DNA of 64,000 nt from Sphaerisporangium album. Its GTDB lineage: Bacteria > Actinomycetota > Actinomycetes > Streptosporangiales > Streptosporangiaceae. The position numbers and the translations under genes were made by a program. Positions 40,609 through 49,537 of this stretch are shown here, one piece after another. The notes under the pieces were generated by a model. That model saw only the letters and a program-made list of their open reading frames with translations. It was not told the origin of the DNA and searched no databases. Location: the NCBI RefSeq assembly GCF_003323745.1, contig NZ_QOIL01000009.1, positions 124,001-188,000 of the forward strand, given 5' to 3'. Position 1 is the stretch's first letter; each line of letters starts with the position of its first letter.

Positions 40609-41579
40609 GTGCCCTGGCCCTCCTTCCGCCCGCCCCCCGGCGAAGCGGCGTCCTGAGAGGCGGCGACCTGCTGAGAGGCGTCGTCCTGGGAGGCGGGGCA
40701 CACCCGTACGACGGCTACGGGGCACCGGGCGTGGTGGAGCACGCCGTGGCCGACCGATCCGAGGATCGCCGAGCCGAGCGCGCCCCTGCCCCGGGACCCG
40801 ACGACGACCAGGTCGGCCCTGGACGACGCCCGCGACAGCGCCTCGATCGGATGCGCCCGCACCATCGACTCCACCACCTCGACCTGCGGGTACTTCTCCT
40901 CCCACGGCAGGAGCTGCTCGCGGGCGGCCCGCTGCCCGAGGTCGTACAGTCGTTCCAGGTCGGGGGTGTAGCTGGCGAACATGGGCAGGAAGACGGACTC
41001 CTCCCACGCGTAGACGGCGCGCAGCCGGCATCCGCGCCGCGCGGCCTCCTCGAACGCGTACCGGAGCGCGGGCTCCGATTCCGGAGCCCCGTCCTGGCCG
41101 ACGACCATCTCGCCGTGCTCTTCGAACGACTCCTCGGGCTCCTCCGGCGCGTCCTCCGCATGCGGGACCACGATCACCGGGCAGGCGGCATGACCGGCCA
41201 CGCCCATGGACACCGAGCCGAGCACCAGCTCCATGAACCCGCCGTGCCCCCTGCGGCCCACGACCAGCGTCTCGGCGTCGCGCGCCTGGCGCAGCAGCTC
41301 GGTGCGGACGTCGCCCAGCCGGGACACCGTCTCGGCCTCCAGGCCCGGGACGCGCTCGCGCGCCAGCTCCGCCGCCCGCGCGAGCAGCGCGCGCGACGCC
41401 TCCGCCAGGGACTCCTCCACGCCGGACGGCATGGCCGGCGGCTGCATGTACACCCAGGGCTCCGTGACGTGGACCAGCCGCAGCCCGGCGCGGCGGCGCG
41501 ACGCGTCGTCGGCGGCCCAGCGGACGGCGGCCATCGAGGCGGACGAGCCGTCGACGCCGACGGTGACGTGTCCGCTCAT
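40605..41579 (-). CDS. Tandem universal stress protein
   Basis: Soluble 324-aa protein with two USP domains. Each has the ATP-binding G-2x-G-9x-G(S/T) pattern: [17 protein letters not shown] in the first and [17 protein letters not shown] in the second. Tandem USPs of this size (like TB31.7/Rv2623) bind ATP and slow growth under hypoxia in mycobacteria. An acidic linker ([13 protein letters not shown]) joins the domains. ATG 41579 is standard; the gene overlaps the downstream M50 protease by 4 bases. Upstream is the Rv1733c-like gene, 63 bases away. Confidence 0.95.
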   Translation of the reverse strand: MSGHVTVGVDGSSASMAAVRWAADDASRRRAGLRLVHVTEPWVYMQPPAMPSGVEESLAEASRALLARAAELARERVPGLEAETVSRLGDVRTELLRQARDAETLVVGRRGHGGFMELVLGSVSMGVAGHAACPVIVVPHAEDAPEEPEESFEEHGEMVVGQDGAPESEPALRYAFEEAARRGCRLRAVYAWEESVFLPMFASYTPDLERLYDLGQRAAREQLLPWEEKYPQVEVVESMVRAHPIEALSRASSRADLVVVGSRGRGALGSAILGSVGHGVLHHARCPVAVVRVCPASQDDASQQVAASQDAASPGGGRKEGQGT

Positions 41580-41642
41580 GGTGCCTCCTCCCCCGCGGCT
41601 ACCGCCGGGGCGTCGGTTCCCGGCGCTGCCGGGACACGTCGT

Positions 41643-42248
41643 TCACGGCTGCCTCGGACGCCGCCAGCGGTCGTGGACGGCGTTCCACTCGTTCTCCCAC
41701 TCGACGTAGCGGCGGCGGTCCAGCATCCACCGCACGAGCGCGAGGTTCAGGAACAGCAGCCCTCCGGCCCCGGCGACGACGCCGAAGCCCGCCACGACGG
41801 CGTCCGCGACCGTCTGCGCGTGCGTGCGCGGGGCGGCCGTGGGCTTGCCGGAACCGTCGACGTACATCTCCAGCGAGGAGCCCACCTTGGCGTGCGGGGG
41901 CACCGAGATCACGCCCTCCCGGGCGCTCCCGTCGGGGAGGAACCAGCGGGCCTTGGCCTTGACCCCGAGCACGGCTCCCTGGGAGGAGACGGGGCTCGTG
42001 CTGTGGGCGTCCTCCAGCAGGACGGCCGTCACGGGCTGGCGCAGGCCCGGCTCCACGCGCTCGGCCGTCAGGCCGCGCTCGTAGACGAGGCGGCCGGCCA
42101 CGAGGGCGGGCCACAGGCTCACCATCAGGGCCAGCAGCGTGATGAGAACCGCGACGGACTCGACCCGATCAGATCGCCGGCGCAGCGGGTTGTGGTCGAA
42201 CCGATAACGGCGAACACACCGCGTCGTCCACCTGGCCAAGGATCGCAT
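41643..42248 (-). CDS. Rv1733c-family transmembrane protein
   Basis: A 201-aa protein with the family opening RYRFDHNPLRRRSDRVE, two membrane helices (about 32-55 and 148-172) and an extracytoplasmic domain of ~90 residues (LLEDAHSTSPVSS, RWFLPDGSAREG, VDGSGKPTAAP) between them. Rv1733c is a latency antigen of the M. tuberculosis DosR regulon; its molecular role is unknown. ATG 42248 has GGGAGGTG at good distance. It is first in an operon with the USP and M50 genes, 83 bases after a DosR-like box. Confidence 0.88.
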   Translation of the reverse strand: MRSLARWTTRCVRRYRFDHNPLRRRSDRVESVAVLITLLALMVSLWPALVAGRLVYERGLTAERVEPGLRQPVTAVLLEDAHSTSPVSSQGAVLGVKAKARWFLPDGSAREGVISVPPHAKVGSSLEMYVDGSGKPTAAPRTHAQTVADAVVAGFGVVAGAGGLLFLNLALVRWMLDRRRYVEWENEWNAVHDRWRRPRQP

Positions 42249-42330
42249 ATTGCACCTCCCTGTCAGGGAATCTCCATCCAGCGTCGGGTACGGACGAGCG
42301 ACCCGACAGGGTCTTACGGCGCCTCACGGC

Positions 42331-42344
42331 GGGACGTTCGGCCC
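42331..42344. promoter_or_regulatory. DosR/DevR-like box GGGACGTTCGGCCC
   Basis: GGGACGTTCGGCCC resembles the 14-bp core of mycobacterial DosR sites (GGGACTWWAGTCCC type). It is 83 bases upstream of the Rv1733c-like ATG and, read toward that gene, upstream of an operon whose three members all have DosR-regulon relatives. The symmetry is imperfect (GGGaC....GgCCC). Confidence 0.55.
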
Positions 42345-42578
42345 TGCCCGCCACCTGCGCCTTCCTACGCATGGTGACCACCTAACCCCTAACGTACGAC
42401 GCCGCGGGAGCCGGTGGTATACCGGCCCGCCGACGGAACGCCCCGCGGAAACGCGCGCACGCCGCGGGTGACGATCCGGTCGTGAACTGCCCACTATGCG
42501 GGCCGGAAAGCCCAAAGAAATCCAAAACTCACCTCGCGGCCGGGCCGGATGCCGGACTCGTACCGGAATCGCCTGGAC

Positions 42579-44090
42579 TTAATTGGCCCCGCTCGGACGG
42601 GTGTAGCGGTGCTTGACCCCGGGAGGGAAGAACTCCGGGTCGCCGGTCCCCCGCAGCACCACCGCCGGAGTCTGGTACTCCGGCGGGACGTAGTGGGCGA
42701 ACTCGCTGTTGAGCCGCAGGAGCTCGGCCCTGATCGACTCGGCGATCACGGGGGCGAGGCCCGGATCCGGCCGGACGCCGGGCGCCAACTCGACGACGAC
42801 CGACAGGCGGCGGTCGCGGTCGGCGTCCTCCTCGGCCAGCAGCACGAACTTGCCGGTCACCTTCTCGCCGATGTCGGCGCGTTCCAGGCCGACGGTGACG
42901 TTCTCGGGGTAGACGTTGGCCCCGAAGAACGACACGGTGAACAGCGAGCGCCCGAAGACGTACACGAAGGGCAGCTTGGGCACGGCCTCGTCCCCGGAGT
43001 GCCCCGCCGTGGGATCGAAGTCGTGCTTGCGGCAGAACTCCACCATCGCGTCGAACGGGACGACGCCGCCCTCGTCGGCGATGTGGTAGCGGATCAGCGG
43101 GACCCCGTTGTCGCCGGTGAACAGCAGCGTGCCGTCCCGGGTCTCGAAGTAGCGGCTCACCGGGTCGTACTGCACGAGGGTGGGCAACCGGGAGTCGCCG
43201 AACAGCTCGCGCGCCGCCTCGGGACGACCGGCCAGGAACCGGCGCGCGCGGATGCTGACCGGCGTCTCGTTGCCGAGCACCCCCGCGTCGGCGGTGCCGT
43301 AGAGCGACGCCGAGTCGTGGCAGGGGTCGGTCATGCCCGCCCGGCCGCCGACGAGGTCGCGCCACTGCTCGCTGAACACCTCACCGGCGAGCACGAGGCG
43401 GATGTCGTACGCGGGCCAGTCGACGCCCCGGGCCAGCCCGGCGTCCACGACGTTCTTGACGAACGGCGGGTAGCCCAGCAGCACCACCTGGTCGAAGTGC
43501 GGCCCGAGCTCGCCGACCACGCGCAGGATCTCGTCCAGGTCGTTGCCGGGCGTGGCGACGGTGATCGGGTAGCCCTTGGCGGCGAGGTGGCGGCAGGAGG
43601 CGGCGGTGTACATGCCGCCCACCCAGTTGCCGAGCGCGAAGCAGATGACGGCGAGCGTGCTGCGCCCGGCGGCGCGGAAGCCGTCGCGGAAGACCTGCTC
43701 GAAGCGGGCGGCGACGTGCCGCTCGTCGAGGACGGACCTCGGCCAGACGGTCGGCGAGCCGGAGGAGCCGGAGGAGACCGCGACCATGTCGCACGCGTCC
43801 AGCCGCCCGTGCCTGCACAGCTGCGGGAGCGGGTAACGGCGGTGGTAGGACTCCTTGTCCAGCAGGGGCAGGCGCGCGAAGTCCTCGACGGTGCGGACGG
43901 CCGCCGGGTCGACCCCGTGGTCGCGCAGGAAGCTTCCGTAGGCGGGGACGGTCGCCGCCACATCGTGGAACAGGGCCAGCGCCGTCTCGGCGCCGGGGCC
44001 GGGGGTCGTGGCCGGGCGGGTCTCGTAGAACTCGCGCAGCCCGGCCAGCACGCGGCCGGGACGGTCTTCGTCGAACACGGCAGGCTCCAT
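42579..44090 (-). CDS. PaaK-like AMP-forming ligase
   Basis: A 503-aa enzyme of the adenylate-forming superfamily, closest in layout to phenylacetate-CoA ligases. The phosphate-binding loop reads VAVSSGSSGSPTVWP, the middle has a YGTADAGVLGNETP adenine region, and the GTLLFTGDNGVPLIRYHIADEGG block carries the ribose-binding Asp. The C-terminal lid is atypical for PaaK and lacks an obvious catalytic lysine loop, so the second half-reaction is uncertain. It stands alone: no other catabolic genes lie next to it. ATG 44090 gives MEPAVFDEDRPGRVLAGLRE. The substrate is unknown. Confidence 0.82.
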   Translation of the reverse strand: MEPAVFDEDRPGRVLAGLREFYETRPATTPGPGAETALALFHDVAATVPAYGSFLRDHGVDPAAVRTVEDFARLPLLDKESYHRRYPLPQLCRHGRLDACDMVAVSSGSSGSPTVWPRSVLDERHVAARFEQVFRDGFRAAGRSTLAVICFALGNWVGGMYTAASCRHLAAKGYPITVATPGNDLDEILRVVGELGPHFDQVVLLGYPPFVKNVVDAGLARGVDWPAYDIRLVLAGEVFSEQWRDLVGGRAGMTDPCHDSASLYGTADAGVLGNETPVSIRARRFLAGRPEAARELFGDSRLPTLVQYDPVSRYFETRDGTLLFTGDNGVPLIRYHIADEGGVVPFDAMVEFCRKHDFDPTAGHSGDEAVPKLPFVYVFGRSLFTVSFFGANVYPENVTVGLERADIGEKVTGKFVLLAEEDADRDRRLSVVVELAPGVRPDPGLAPVIAESIRAELLRLNSEFAHYVPPEYQTPAVVLRGTGDPEFFPPGVKHRYTRPSGAN

Positions 44091-44289
44091 TGCGTTCAGG
44101 GACCGGGATCAAGCTTCGCAGGTTCCGCCGGTCAGGTCCCGTTTTCCGCGCTCCAGGGGGTGACGGACGTGACAGATGGGAGTCATGGAAAGGTTGCGAT
44201 TCATGCGAAAATCTGTGAAGTTTCCGGACACGCGCTGTCGGACCTGCTAAGAAGATGCGCGGCCGAAATGTACAACAGAGAGGCTCGGT

Positions 44290-45309
44290 ATGGACCGCGA
44301 CGGCACCCCGAGATCCCACGAAGAGGATCCTCTGAAGCAGACCGGTCCTTTGGGCGTCACGTGGACCGGCGAGCCGGAGACCCCGGCGGGCGACGTCCTG
44401 TCCGACGGCTGGACTCCGGGCCACGAGCCCTCCCACCTGCCCGGGGACGACACGCAGAACCGGGAGCACTCGGACTACGACCGCACCGGTTACGAGGGCG
44501 TGGCCTTCGAAGGCTCCGCGTACGAAGGCTCCGTGTACGAGGGCGCCGACCACTACGCGAAGGACGACCGCGAGCACGGCGACGAACCGCAGGCGGGCGA
44601 GCGCGCGTACGACACGGCCGAGGATTACGACCGGCCGGAAGGCTACGCGCGCCCGGACGACGACGGCTGGGGCCCCGACCGCACCGAGTACGACCCCGAG
44701 TCCGAGCCGCGCACGGGCTTCCTCGGCTCCGGCTGGACGGGCGAGAGCGACCCCGAGGAGGAGGAGAAGGGCGGCCAGAACCGGCGGCTCATCCTCGCCA
44801 TGGTGGCGATCGTCGTCCTCGCCGTCTCCGGCGGCTGGATCGTCTCGTCCTCGGTCGGCTCCAAGCCGCAGGCGGCGTGCTCGCCGCCGTCCAAGTGCGC
44901 CCCCGCGGGCGACCCGCTGCCCGCGCTGAGCGACTCCCCGACGACCGAGCCCAGCCTCGACCCCACGGCCGGTCCCACCGACGTGCCGACCCCGACGCCG
45001 GAGGCGACCACGCCCTCGCCCGGCGAGACGACCGGAGCGCCGCGGACGACCGCTCCGGCGCGGGTCAGCCACCCGCCCACGACGCGGCCGTCCCCCACCC
45101 GCACCCGCGAGCGCACGCAGGACCCGCAGCGGCCGCGGGGCACCGCCGAGCCGGAGGTGCCGGACCCGCAGACCTCCGACGAGCCCGAGCCGACCAAGTC
45201 GGCGTCCCCCACGCCTCCTCCGCCGCCGCCCACGACCGAGGCGCCGCAGCCCGCGCCGAGCCCCACCAAGAGCAAGAGAAGCGGCGGCCTGCTGGACTGG
45301 CTCTTCTGA
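44290..45309 (+). CDS. Low-complexity single-pass membrane protein (unknown)
   Basis: A 339-aa protein with an acidic, Tyr/Glu/Asp-rich cytoplasmic part (1-165) that includes YEG repeats (GVAFEGSAYEGSVYEG) and two WTGE motifs, one transmembrane helix at about 170-192 (LILAMVAIVVLAVSGGW), and a Pro/Thr/Ser-rich external tail ending SGGLLDWLF. The external part has two cysteines soon after the membrane (AACSPPSKCAP). The design suits a wall-spanning or scaffold protein, but no domain is recognised. ATG 44290 has GAGAGG 8 bases before it. It is followed by the UppS-like gene after 89 bases. Confidence 0.75.
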   Translation: MDRDGTPRSHEEDPLKQTGPLGVTWTGEPETPAGDVLSDGWTPGHEPSHLPGDDTQNREHSDYDRTGYEGVAFEGSAYEGSVYEGADHYAKDDREHGDEPQAGERAYDTAEDYDRPEGYARPDDDGWGPDRTEYDPESEPRTGFLGSGWTGESDPEEEEKGGQNRRLILAMVAIVVLAVSGGWIVSSSVGSKPQAACSPPSKCAPAGDPLPALSDSPTTEPSLDPTAGPTDVPTPTPEATTPSPGETTGAPRTTAPARVSHPPTTRPSPTRTRERTQDPQRPRGTAEPEVPDPQTSDEPEPTKSASPTPPPPPPTTEAPQPAPSPTKSKRSGGLLDWLF

Positions 45310-45381
45310 GCCGTTCCGGCCGGGTACCCAGGCTCCGCCGCTGTCCGGCGGTTACGGACTCGGCGATACTCTTGGTAATGC

Positions 45382-45387
45382 TATAGT
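45382..45387 (+). promoter_or_regulatory. -10-like TATAGT for the prenyltransferase, suggesting a leaderless mRNA
   Basis: TATAGT ends only 11 bases before ATG 45399. Transcription starting 6-9 bases downstream would put the first base at or next to the start codon. No Shine-Dalgarno sequence precedes this ATG, which supports a leaderless or nearly leaderless transcript. Confidence 0.55.
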
Positions 45388-45398
45388 CACGCCTAGCT

Positions 45399-46136
45399 AT
45401 GGAGATTGTCAGCGGATTGCCACGTCACGTGGCTTGTGTGATGGACGGGAACGGGCGGTGGGCCGCGCGGCGATCGCTGCCGCGCACCGCGGGCCACGAG
45501 GCGGCGGAGGCCGCCGTGATCGACACGATCGAGGCGGCACGCTCGGCCGGCATCCAGTGGCTGAGCCTGTACGCCTTCTCCACCGAGAACTGGCAGAGGC
45601 CGGCGGGCGAGGTCGACGTCCTGATGAGGCTCGTGCGCCGGACCATCCGCAAGCACGCACCGGCGTTGCACGCGCGAGGCGTCCGGTGCAGGTTCCTGGG
45701 CATGGCCGATCCGCGGATCCCACCACCGCTGGCTCAGGACATCACCGATCTGACGACGCTCACCAGTGACAACAGGCGAATGACGCTGACGATCGCCTTC
45801 GACCACGGGGGACGTCGCGACATCGTGGAGGCCGCCCGTTCGCTGATCCGCGCGGCCGTGCCCGCCGAGCAGGTCACCGAGGCCACCTTCGCCCGGCACC
45901 TCCCCTACTCCGACACGCCGGATGTGGACCTGGTCATCCGTACCTCCGGAGAGCAACGGATCTCCAACTTCATGCTCTGGCAGGTGGCCTACGCCGAATG
46001 GGTCTTCCCGCGGGTGCTGTGGCCCGACTTTCGCGCGACCCACCTCTGGGAATGCCTCGACGCCTACCGGCGGCGCCAGCGCCGCTTCGGCGATGTCCGC
46101 CGGCCGGCCGCCACGACGGGAGAGGGAGTTCGATGA
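45399..46136 (+). CDS. UppS-type cis-prenyltransferase
   Basis: A 245-aa cis-prenyl diphosphate synthase that adds isopentenyl units with Z geometry. Family blocks are intact: HVACVMDGNGRWA (catalytic D16), LSLYAFSTENW, and DLVIRTSGEQRISNF with LWQVAYAEWVF. Length fits UppS and short-chain Z-prenyl synthases (about 230-260). Because it is coupled by an ATGA overlap to an MpaB-like oxygenase, it may be a specialised enzyme rather than the housekeeping UppS of wall synthesis, which is probably encoded elsewhere (inference). A leaderless start is likely. The C-terminus is basic (RRRQRRFGDVRR). Confidence 0.93.
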   Translation: MEIVSGLPRHVACVMDGNGRWAARRSLPRTAGHEAAEAAVIDTIEAARSAGIQWLSLYAFSTENWQRPAGEVDVLMRLVRRTIRKHAPALHARGVRCRFLGMADPRIPPPLAQDITDLTTLTSDNRRMTLTIAFDHGGRRDIVEAARSLIRAAVPAEQVTEATFARHLPYSDTPDVDLVIRTSGEQRISNFMLWQVAYAEWVFPRVLWPDFRATHLWECLDAYRRRQRRFGDVRRPAATTGEGVR

Positions 46137-47548
46137 ACCAGACCACCGCGGAGGAGACCGTCGACGTCTTCGGGCCGGACTCGATGCTGCGCCGCCTCGT
46201 CAACGAGGCACGCTGGAGCCTCGCGGTCGCCCGCGCCACGGTTCTGGAGGCCGCGCACCCGCAGATCGGCATGGCGTTGATCGGCAACTCGACGTTCGTG
46301 ACGCATCCGTGGCGGCGTCTGCGCAACACCGTGGTGAGCACGCAGCGGATGCTCGACCCTGACCGGCACGTTCGCGGCCGAGAGGCGGCTCGCCTCAACC
46401 GCCTGCACGCCCGCATCTCCGGCACCGACCCGCACGGCCGCCGCTACGACGCGATGGACGCCGAGGCACGCGCCTGGGTGGTGGCGACCCTGTTCGAGTC
46501 GGCGGTGACGATGTACCGGCTGAGCGGCGAGTCCCTCGACGGGCCGGCGATGGAACGGCTCTACGCCGAGTTCCGTACGGTCCTGGCCCTGATCGAGGGC
46601 GACAGCGACCGGCTCCCCGCGACGTTGCGGGAGTTCTGGGACTACTACGACGACATGATCGACCATCGCCTGGAGAACACCGAGGCGGTGCGCGTCATCC
46701 TCTACCGGCTCTTCGCCAACGTGCCCGCGCCGCCCCTGCTGCGCGGCCATCCCGCGGTGTGGGCCGCGGGCCGGGCCGTGGCAGGCCCTGTGGCCGCCGC
46801 GATCACCATCGCGTCCCTGCCGGAATCGTTCTGCCGGCGTGCCGCCCTGCCCGACCTCCCAGGGGCGCGGGCGCTCATGCACGGGGCCTACCTGGCCACC
46901 GGGCTCGCCACCCGCCTGCTTCCTGACGGCTGGACGCACGTCGGCTCGTTCATGAGCCTGTTGGATCCCGACCACGCCGGTGGCTCCGGGCCGTGGCAGA
47001 ACGTGCGCCGCAGGGCCGATCAGGCCGCGGCCCTGCTCAGGCTCCTCTCCCCGGCTCCCGACGAGATGGATCAAGTCACCCGCTCGGCCGACCGGTTCTT
47101 CGCCGAGGTCCTGGACCAGACCGGGGACGGCTACCTCGCCTGGCCCGACCTGGCCGCCATGGCCAGAGAGGTCGCCACCCGGCTCGACCTGGGTGAACAG
47201 GACGAGGAGCGGCTTTACGACGCCTACGCCGCCTGGTGGCGGGAGTTGCAGACCGAGCTCGACACCGACGGCGACGGACGCGTCACGCGCCGGGAGTACG
47301 CCGCCTCGGCCGCCCTTCTGCCCGGCTCCGGGCTGATCAAGATCGCCGACGTGCTGTTCGACGTCACCGACGTCGACGACGACCAGATGATCGACGCCCA
47401 GGAGTATCGGACGTTGTTCCGCACGGCCTTCCACCGCGATCTGACCGGCGGAGGCGACGGCTACTCGCGCAGCGCCTTCGTCAGGCGGTTCGTGTCCTTC
47501 ATGTCCGGGCAGCAGCACTCGGTCGCCTACGATTCCCTGCTCTCCTAG
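46133..47548 (+). CDS. MpaB/DUF2236 (latex-clearing-protein-like) domain fused to EF-hands
   Basis: A 471-aa protein. The N-terminal ~290 residues match the DUF2236/MpaB-Lcp group of haem-binding oxygenases: it has RWSLAVARATVLEAAHPQIGMAL (H42 a possible haem ligand), then ARAWVVATLFESAVTMYRL and FWDYYDDM blocks. The C-terminal part has calerythrin-like EF-hand loops: 328-339 DQTGDGYLAWPD, 377-388 DTDGDGRVTRRE and 413-424 DVDDDQMIDAQE, plus a degenerate fourth. So a calcium-responsive domain is attached to a putative isoprenoid oxygenase. ATG 46133 overlaps the UppS-like stop. Lcp proteins cleave cis-polyisoprene, which makes the pairing with a cis-prenyltransferase notable; the real substrate is unknown. 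Confidence 0.85.
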   Translation: MNQTTAEETVDVFGPDSMLRRLVNEARWSLAVARATVLEAAHPQIGMALIGNSTFVTHPWRRLRNTVVSTQRMLDPDRHVRGREAARLNRLHARISGTDPHGRRYDAMDAEARAWVVATLFESAVTMYRLSGESLDGPAMERLYAEFRTVLALIEGDSDRLPATLREFWDYYDDMIDHRLENTEAVRVILYRLFANVPAPPLLRGHPAVWAAGRAVAGPVAAAITIASLPESFCRRAALPDLPGARALMHGAYLATGLATRLLPDGWTHVGSFMSLLDPDHAGGSGPWQNVRRRADQAAALLRLLSPAPDEMDQVTRSADRFFAEVLDQTGDGYLAWPDLAAMAREVATRLDLGEQDEERLYDAYAAWWRELQTELDTDGDGRVTRREYAASAALLPGSGLIKIADVLFDVTDVDDDQMIDAQEYRTLFRTAFHRDLTGGGDGYSRSAFVRRFVSFMSGQQHSVAYDSLLS

Positions 47549-47582
47549 CCCGGCTGAGCCGGGGGGCAAGGCCGACGTCGGG

Positions 47583-48851
47583 TCAGCGCCGCTTGAGCGC
47601 CCGGCGTACGGCCCACACGACCAGGCCGGCGGCGAGCACCGCGCCGCCGGTCAGCGTGGCGGACAGCGGCAGGCTGAAGGCCAGCAGCAGACAACCCGCC
47701 AGCCCCACGACCGGGATCGCGCGGGGCGGCCGGCCCTCGGCGGCGGACAGCGTCAGGGCCGAGGCGTTGGCGATCGCGTAGTACACGAGCACGCCGAACG
47801 ACGAGAAGCCGATCGCGCCCCGCACTTCGGCGACCGCGGCGACGACGGCCACCGCCGCGCCGACCGCCGTCTCGGCGTGGTGTGGCACGCCGGTGCGCGG
47901 GTGCACGGCGTCGAGGACGCGCGGCAGGTGCCCGTCCCTGGCCATCGCCAGGACCGTCCGAGAGACGCCGAGCAGCAGCGCGAGCAGCGACCCGAGCGCC
48001 GCGACCGCCGCCCCGGCCGTGACCAGCGGTGCCAGCGGCGCGGCTCCGGCGGCGCGCACCGCGTCGGCGATCGGCGCGGCGGCCCGCGCCAGCCCCCCGG
48101 GGCCGAGGACGGCGAGCAGGGCGACCGCCACGGCGGCGTAGGTGACCAGCGTGACGCCGAGGGCGAGCGGGACGGCCCGGGGGATCGTCCTGGCCGGGTC
48201 GCGCACCTCCTCGCCGAGCGTGGCGATGCGGGCGTATCCCGCGAACGCGAAGAAGAGCAGGGCGGCGGCCTGGACGACACCGCCCGCTTCCAGGGCGTGG
48301 GGCTCCAGCCGGGCGAGGTCCGCGCGTCCACTGGTGAGGCAGGCCACGACCACGACGGCCAGCACGGCGAGGACGACGGCGACGATCACGCGGGTCGCCC
48401 AGGCGGCCTTGCGCACGCCCGCGTAGTTCAGGGCGGTGAGCGCCACCACGGCGGCCACCGCGACGAGGTTCTCGTGTCCGGGCCAGGCGTACGCGCCGAC
48501 GGTCAGCGCCATGGCGGCGCAGCTCGCGCTCTTGCCCGCCACGAACCCCCACCCGGCGAGGTAGCCCCACACCTCGCCCAGCCGCTCGCGGCCGTACACG
48601 TACGTGCCGCCCGAGGCCGGGTACCGCGCCGCGAGCCGGGCCGAGGACGTCGCGTTGCAGTACGCCACCAGGGCGGCGAGGCCGAGGGCGGGTAACAGCC
48701 CCGCTCCGGCGGCCGAGGCCGCGGGGGCGAACGCGGCGAAGACGCCGGCGCCGATCATGGACCCGAGGCCGATCACCACGGCGTCGCCGACGCCGAGCCT
48801 CCGCGCGAGCCTCGCCGGGGACGCCGGGTCGTTCGTCCTGGATTCGTTCAT
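47583..48851 (-). CDS. APC-family amino-acid/polyamine permease
   Basis: A 422-aa transporter with about 12 helices. The first helix carries the family motif VVIGLGSMIGAGVF, and a middle loop has FAFAGYARIATLGEEVRDPARTIPRA, the APC signature. It probably exchanges or imports amino acids or cationic amines by proton coupling. ATG 48851 overlaps the DedA stop (ATGA), so the two are co-translated. It converges on the MpaB-EF-hand gene with only 34 bases between the stops. Confidence 0.93.
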   Translation of the reverse strand: MNESRTNDPASPARLARRLGVGDAVVIGLGSMIGAGVFAAFAPAASAAGAGLLPALGLAALVAYCNATSSARLAARYPASGGTYVYGRERLGEVWGYLAGWGFVAGKSASCAAMALTVGAYAWPGHENLVAVAAVVALTALNYAGVRKAAWATRVIVAVVLAVLAVVVVACLTSGRADLARLEPHALEAGGVVQAAALLFFAFAGYARIATLGEEVRDPARTIPRAVPLALGVTLVTYAAVAVALLAVLGPGGLARAAAPIADAVRAAGAAPLAPLVTAGAAVAALGSLLALLLGVSRTVLAMARDGHLPRVLDAVHPRTGVPHHAETAVGAAVAVVAAVAEVRGAIGFSSFGVLVYYAIANASALTLSAAEGRPPRAIPVVGLAGCLLLAFSLPLSATLTGGAVLAAGLVVWAVRRALKRR

Positions 48852-49501
48852 CGGCGCTCATCCGGGGGTGGGGTCGCCCGTCGCCGGGCGCGGCGGCGGA
48901 TCAGGTGGCGGGCGACGAGGGCCACGACGACGACCCCCGCCGCGGTCAGGACGTACGTCTGGTACTTGGAGAACTCCCGGTAGATCGCCGTGATGTGGAA
49001 CCCGGCCGCGTACCCGAGGCCCGCCCACGTCCCGGCCCACAGCAGCGCCCCGATGACGTTGAAGAGCAGGAACCGGTGCCACGGCATGCCCGTGGTGCCC
49101 GCGACCAGGCCGTTCACCTGGCGCAGCCCGTCGATGAACCGCGCGACGACGATGATCGGGGCGCCGCGGCGCTCGAAGAACCCCTCGGCGGCCCGGAACC
49201 GCTCCGGGGTGAGGAAGACGTACCGGCCGTAGCGGGTCACCAGCGCCCGCCCGCCGGTGCGGCCGATCAGGTAGCCCAGGTTGTCCCCGAGGACGGCGGC
49301 GAGGAAAGCGACCGCGGCGACCGCCACGATGTCGAGCCGCCCGGCCCCCGCGTAGACCGAGGCGGCGATCAGCACGGTCTCTCCCGGCACGGGGACGCCG
49401 AAATCCTCCAGGAAGACGAGCGCGCCCACGGCGAGGTAGCCGTAGCGGTCGAGGAGCGGAGCGAGATCGGCCAGCGGGCCCGGCAACGGTGGCGGCGCCA
49501 T
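48848..49501 (-). CDS. DedA-family membrane protein
   Basis: A 217-aa DedA protein with four or five helices. Signature stretches: FLEDFGVPVPGETVL near the N-terminus and ARFIDGLRQVNGLVAGTTGM, the conserved amphipathic re-entrant region. DedA proteins are linked to membrane lipid scrambling, including undecaprenyl phosphate recycling, and to proton-dependent homeostasis. ATG 49501 is standard. It overlaps the downstream APC permease by 4 bases; 36 bases separate it from the copper gene upstream. Confidence 0.94.
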   Translation of the reverse strand: MAPPPLPGPLADLAPLLDRYGYLAVGALVFLEDFGVPVPGETVLIAASVYAGAGRLDIVAVAAVAFLAAVLGDNLGYLIGRTGGRALVTRYGRYVFLTPERFRAAEGFFERRGAPIIVVARFIDGLRQVNGLVAGTTGMPWHRFLLFNVIGALLWAGTWAGLGYAAGFHITAIYREFSKYQTYVLTAAGVVVVALVARHLIRRRARRRATPPPDERR

Positions 49502-49537
49502 AGCGTCACTGTACGTGCTCGCGCGTGTGACCCGCCG

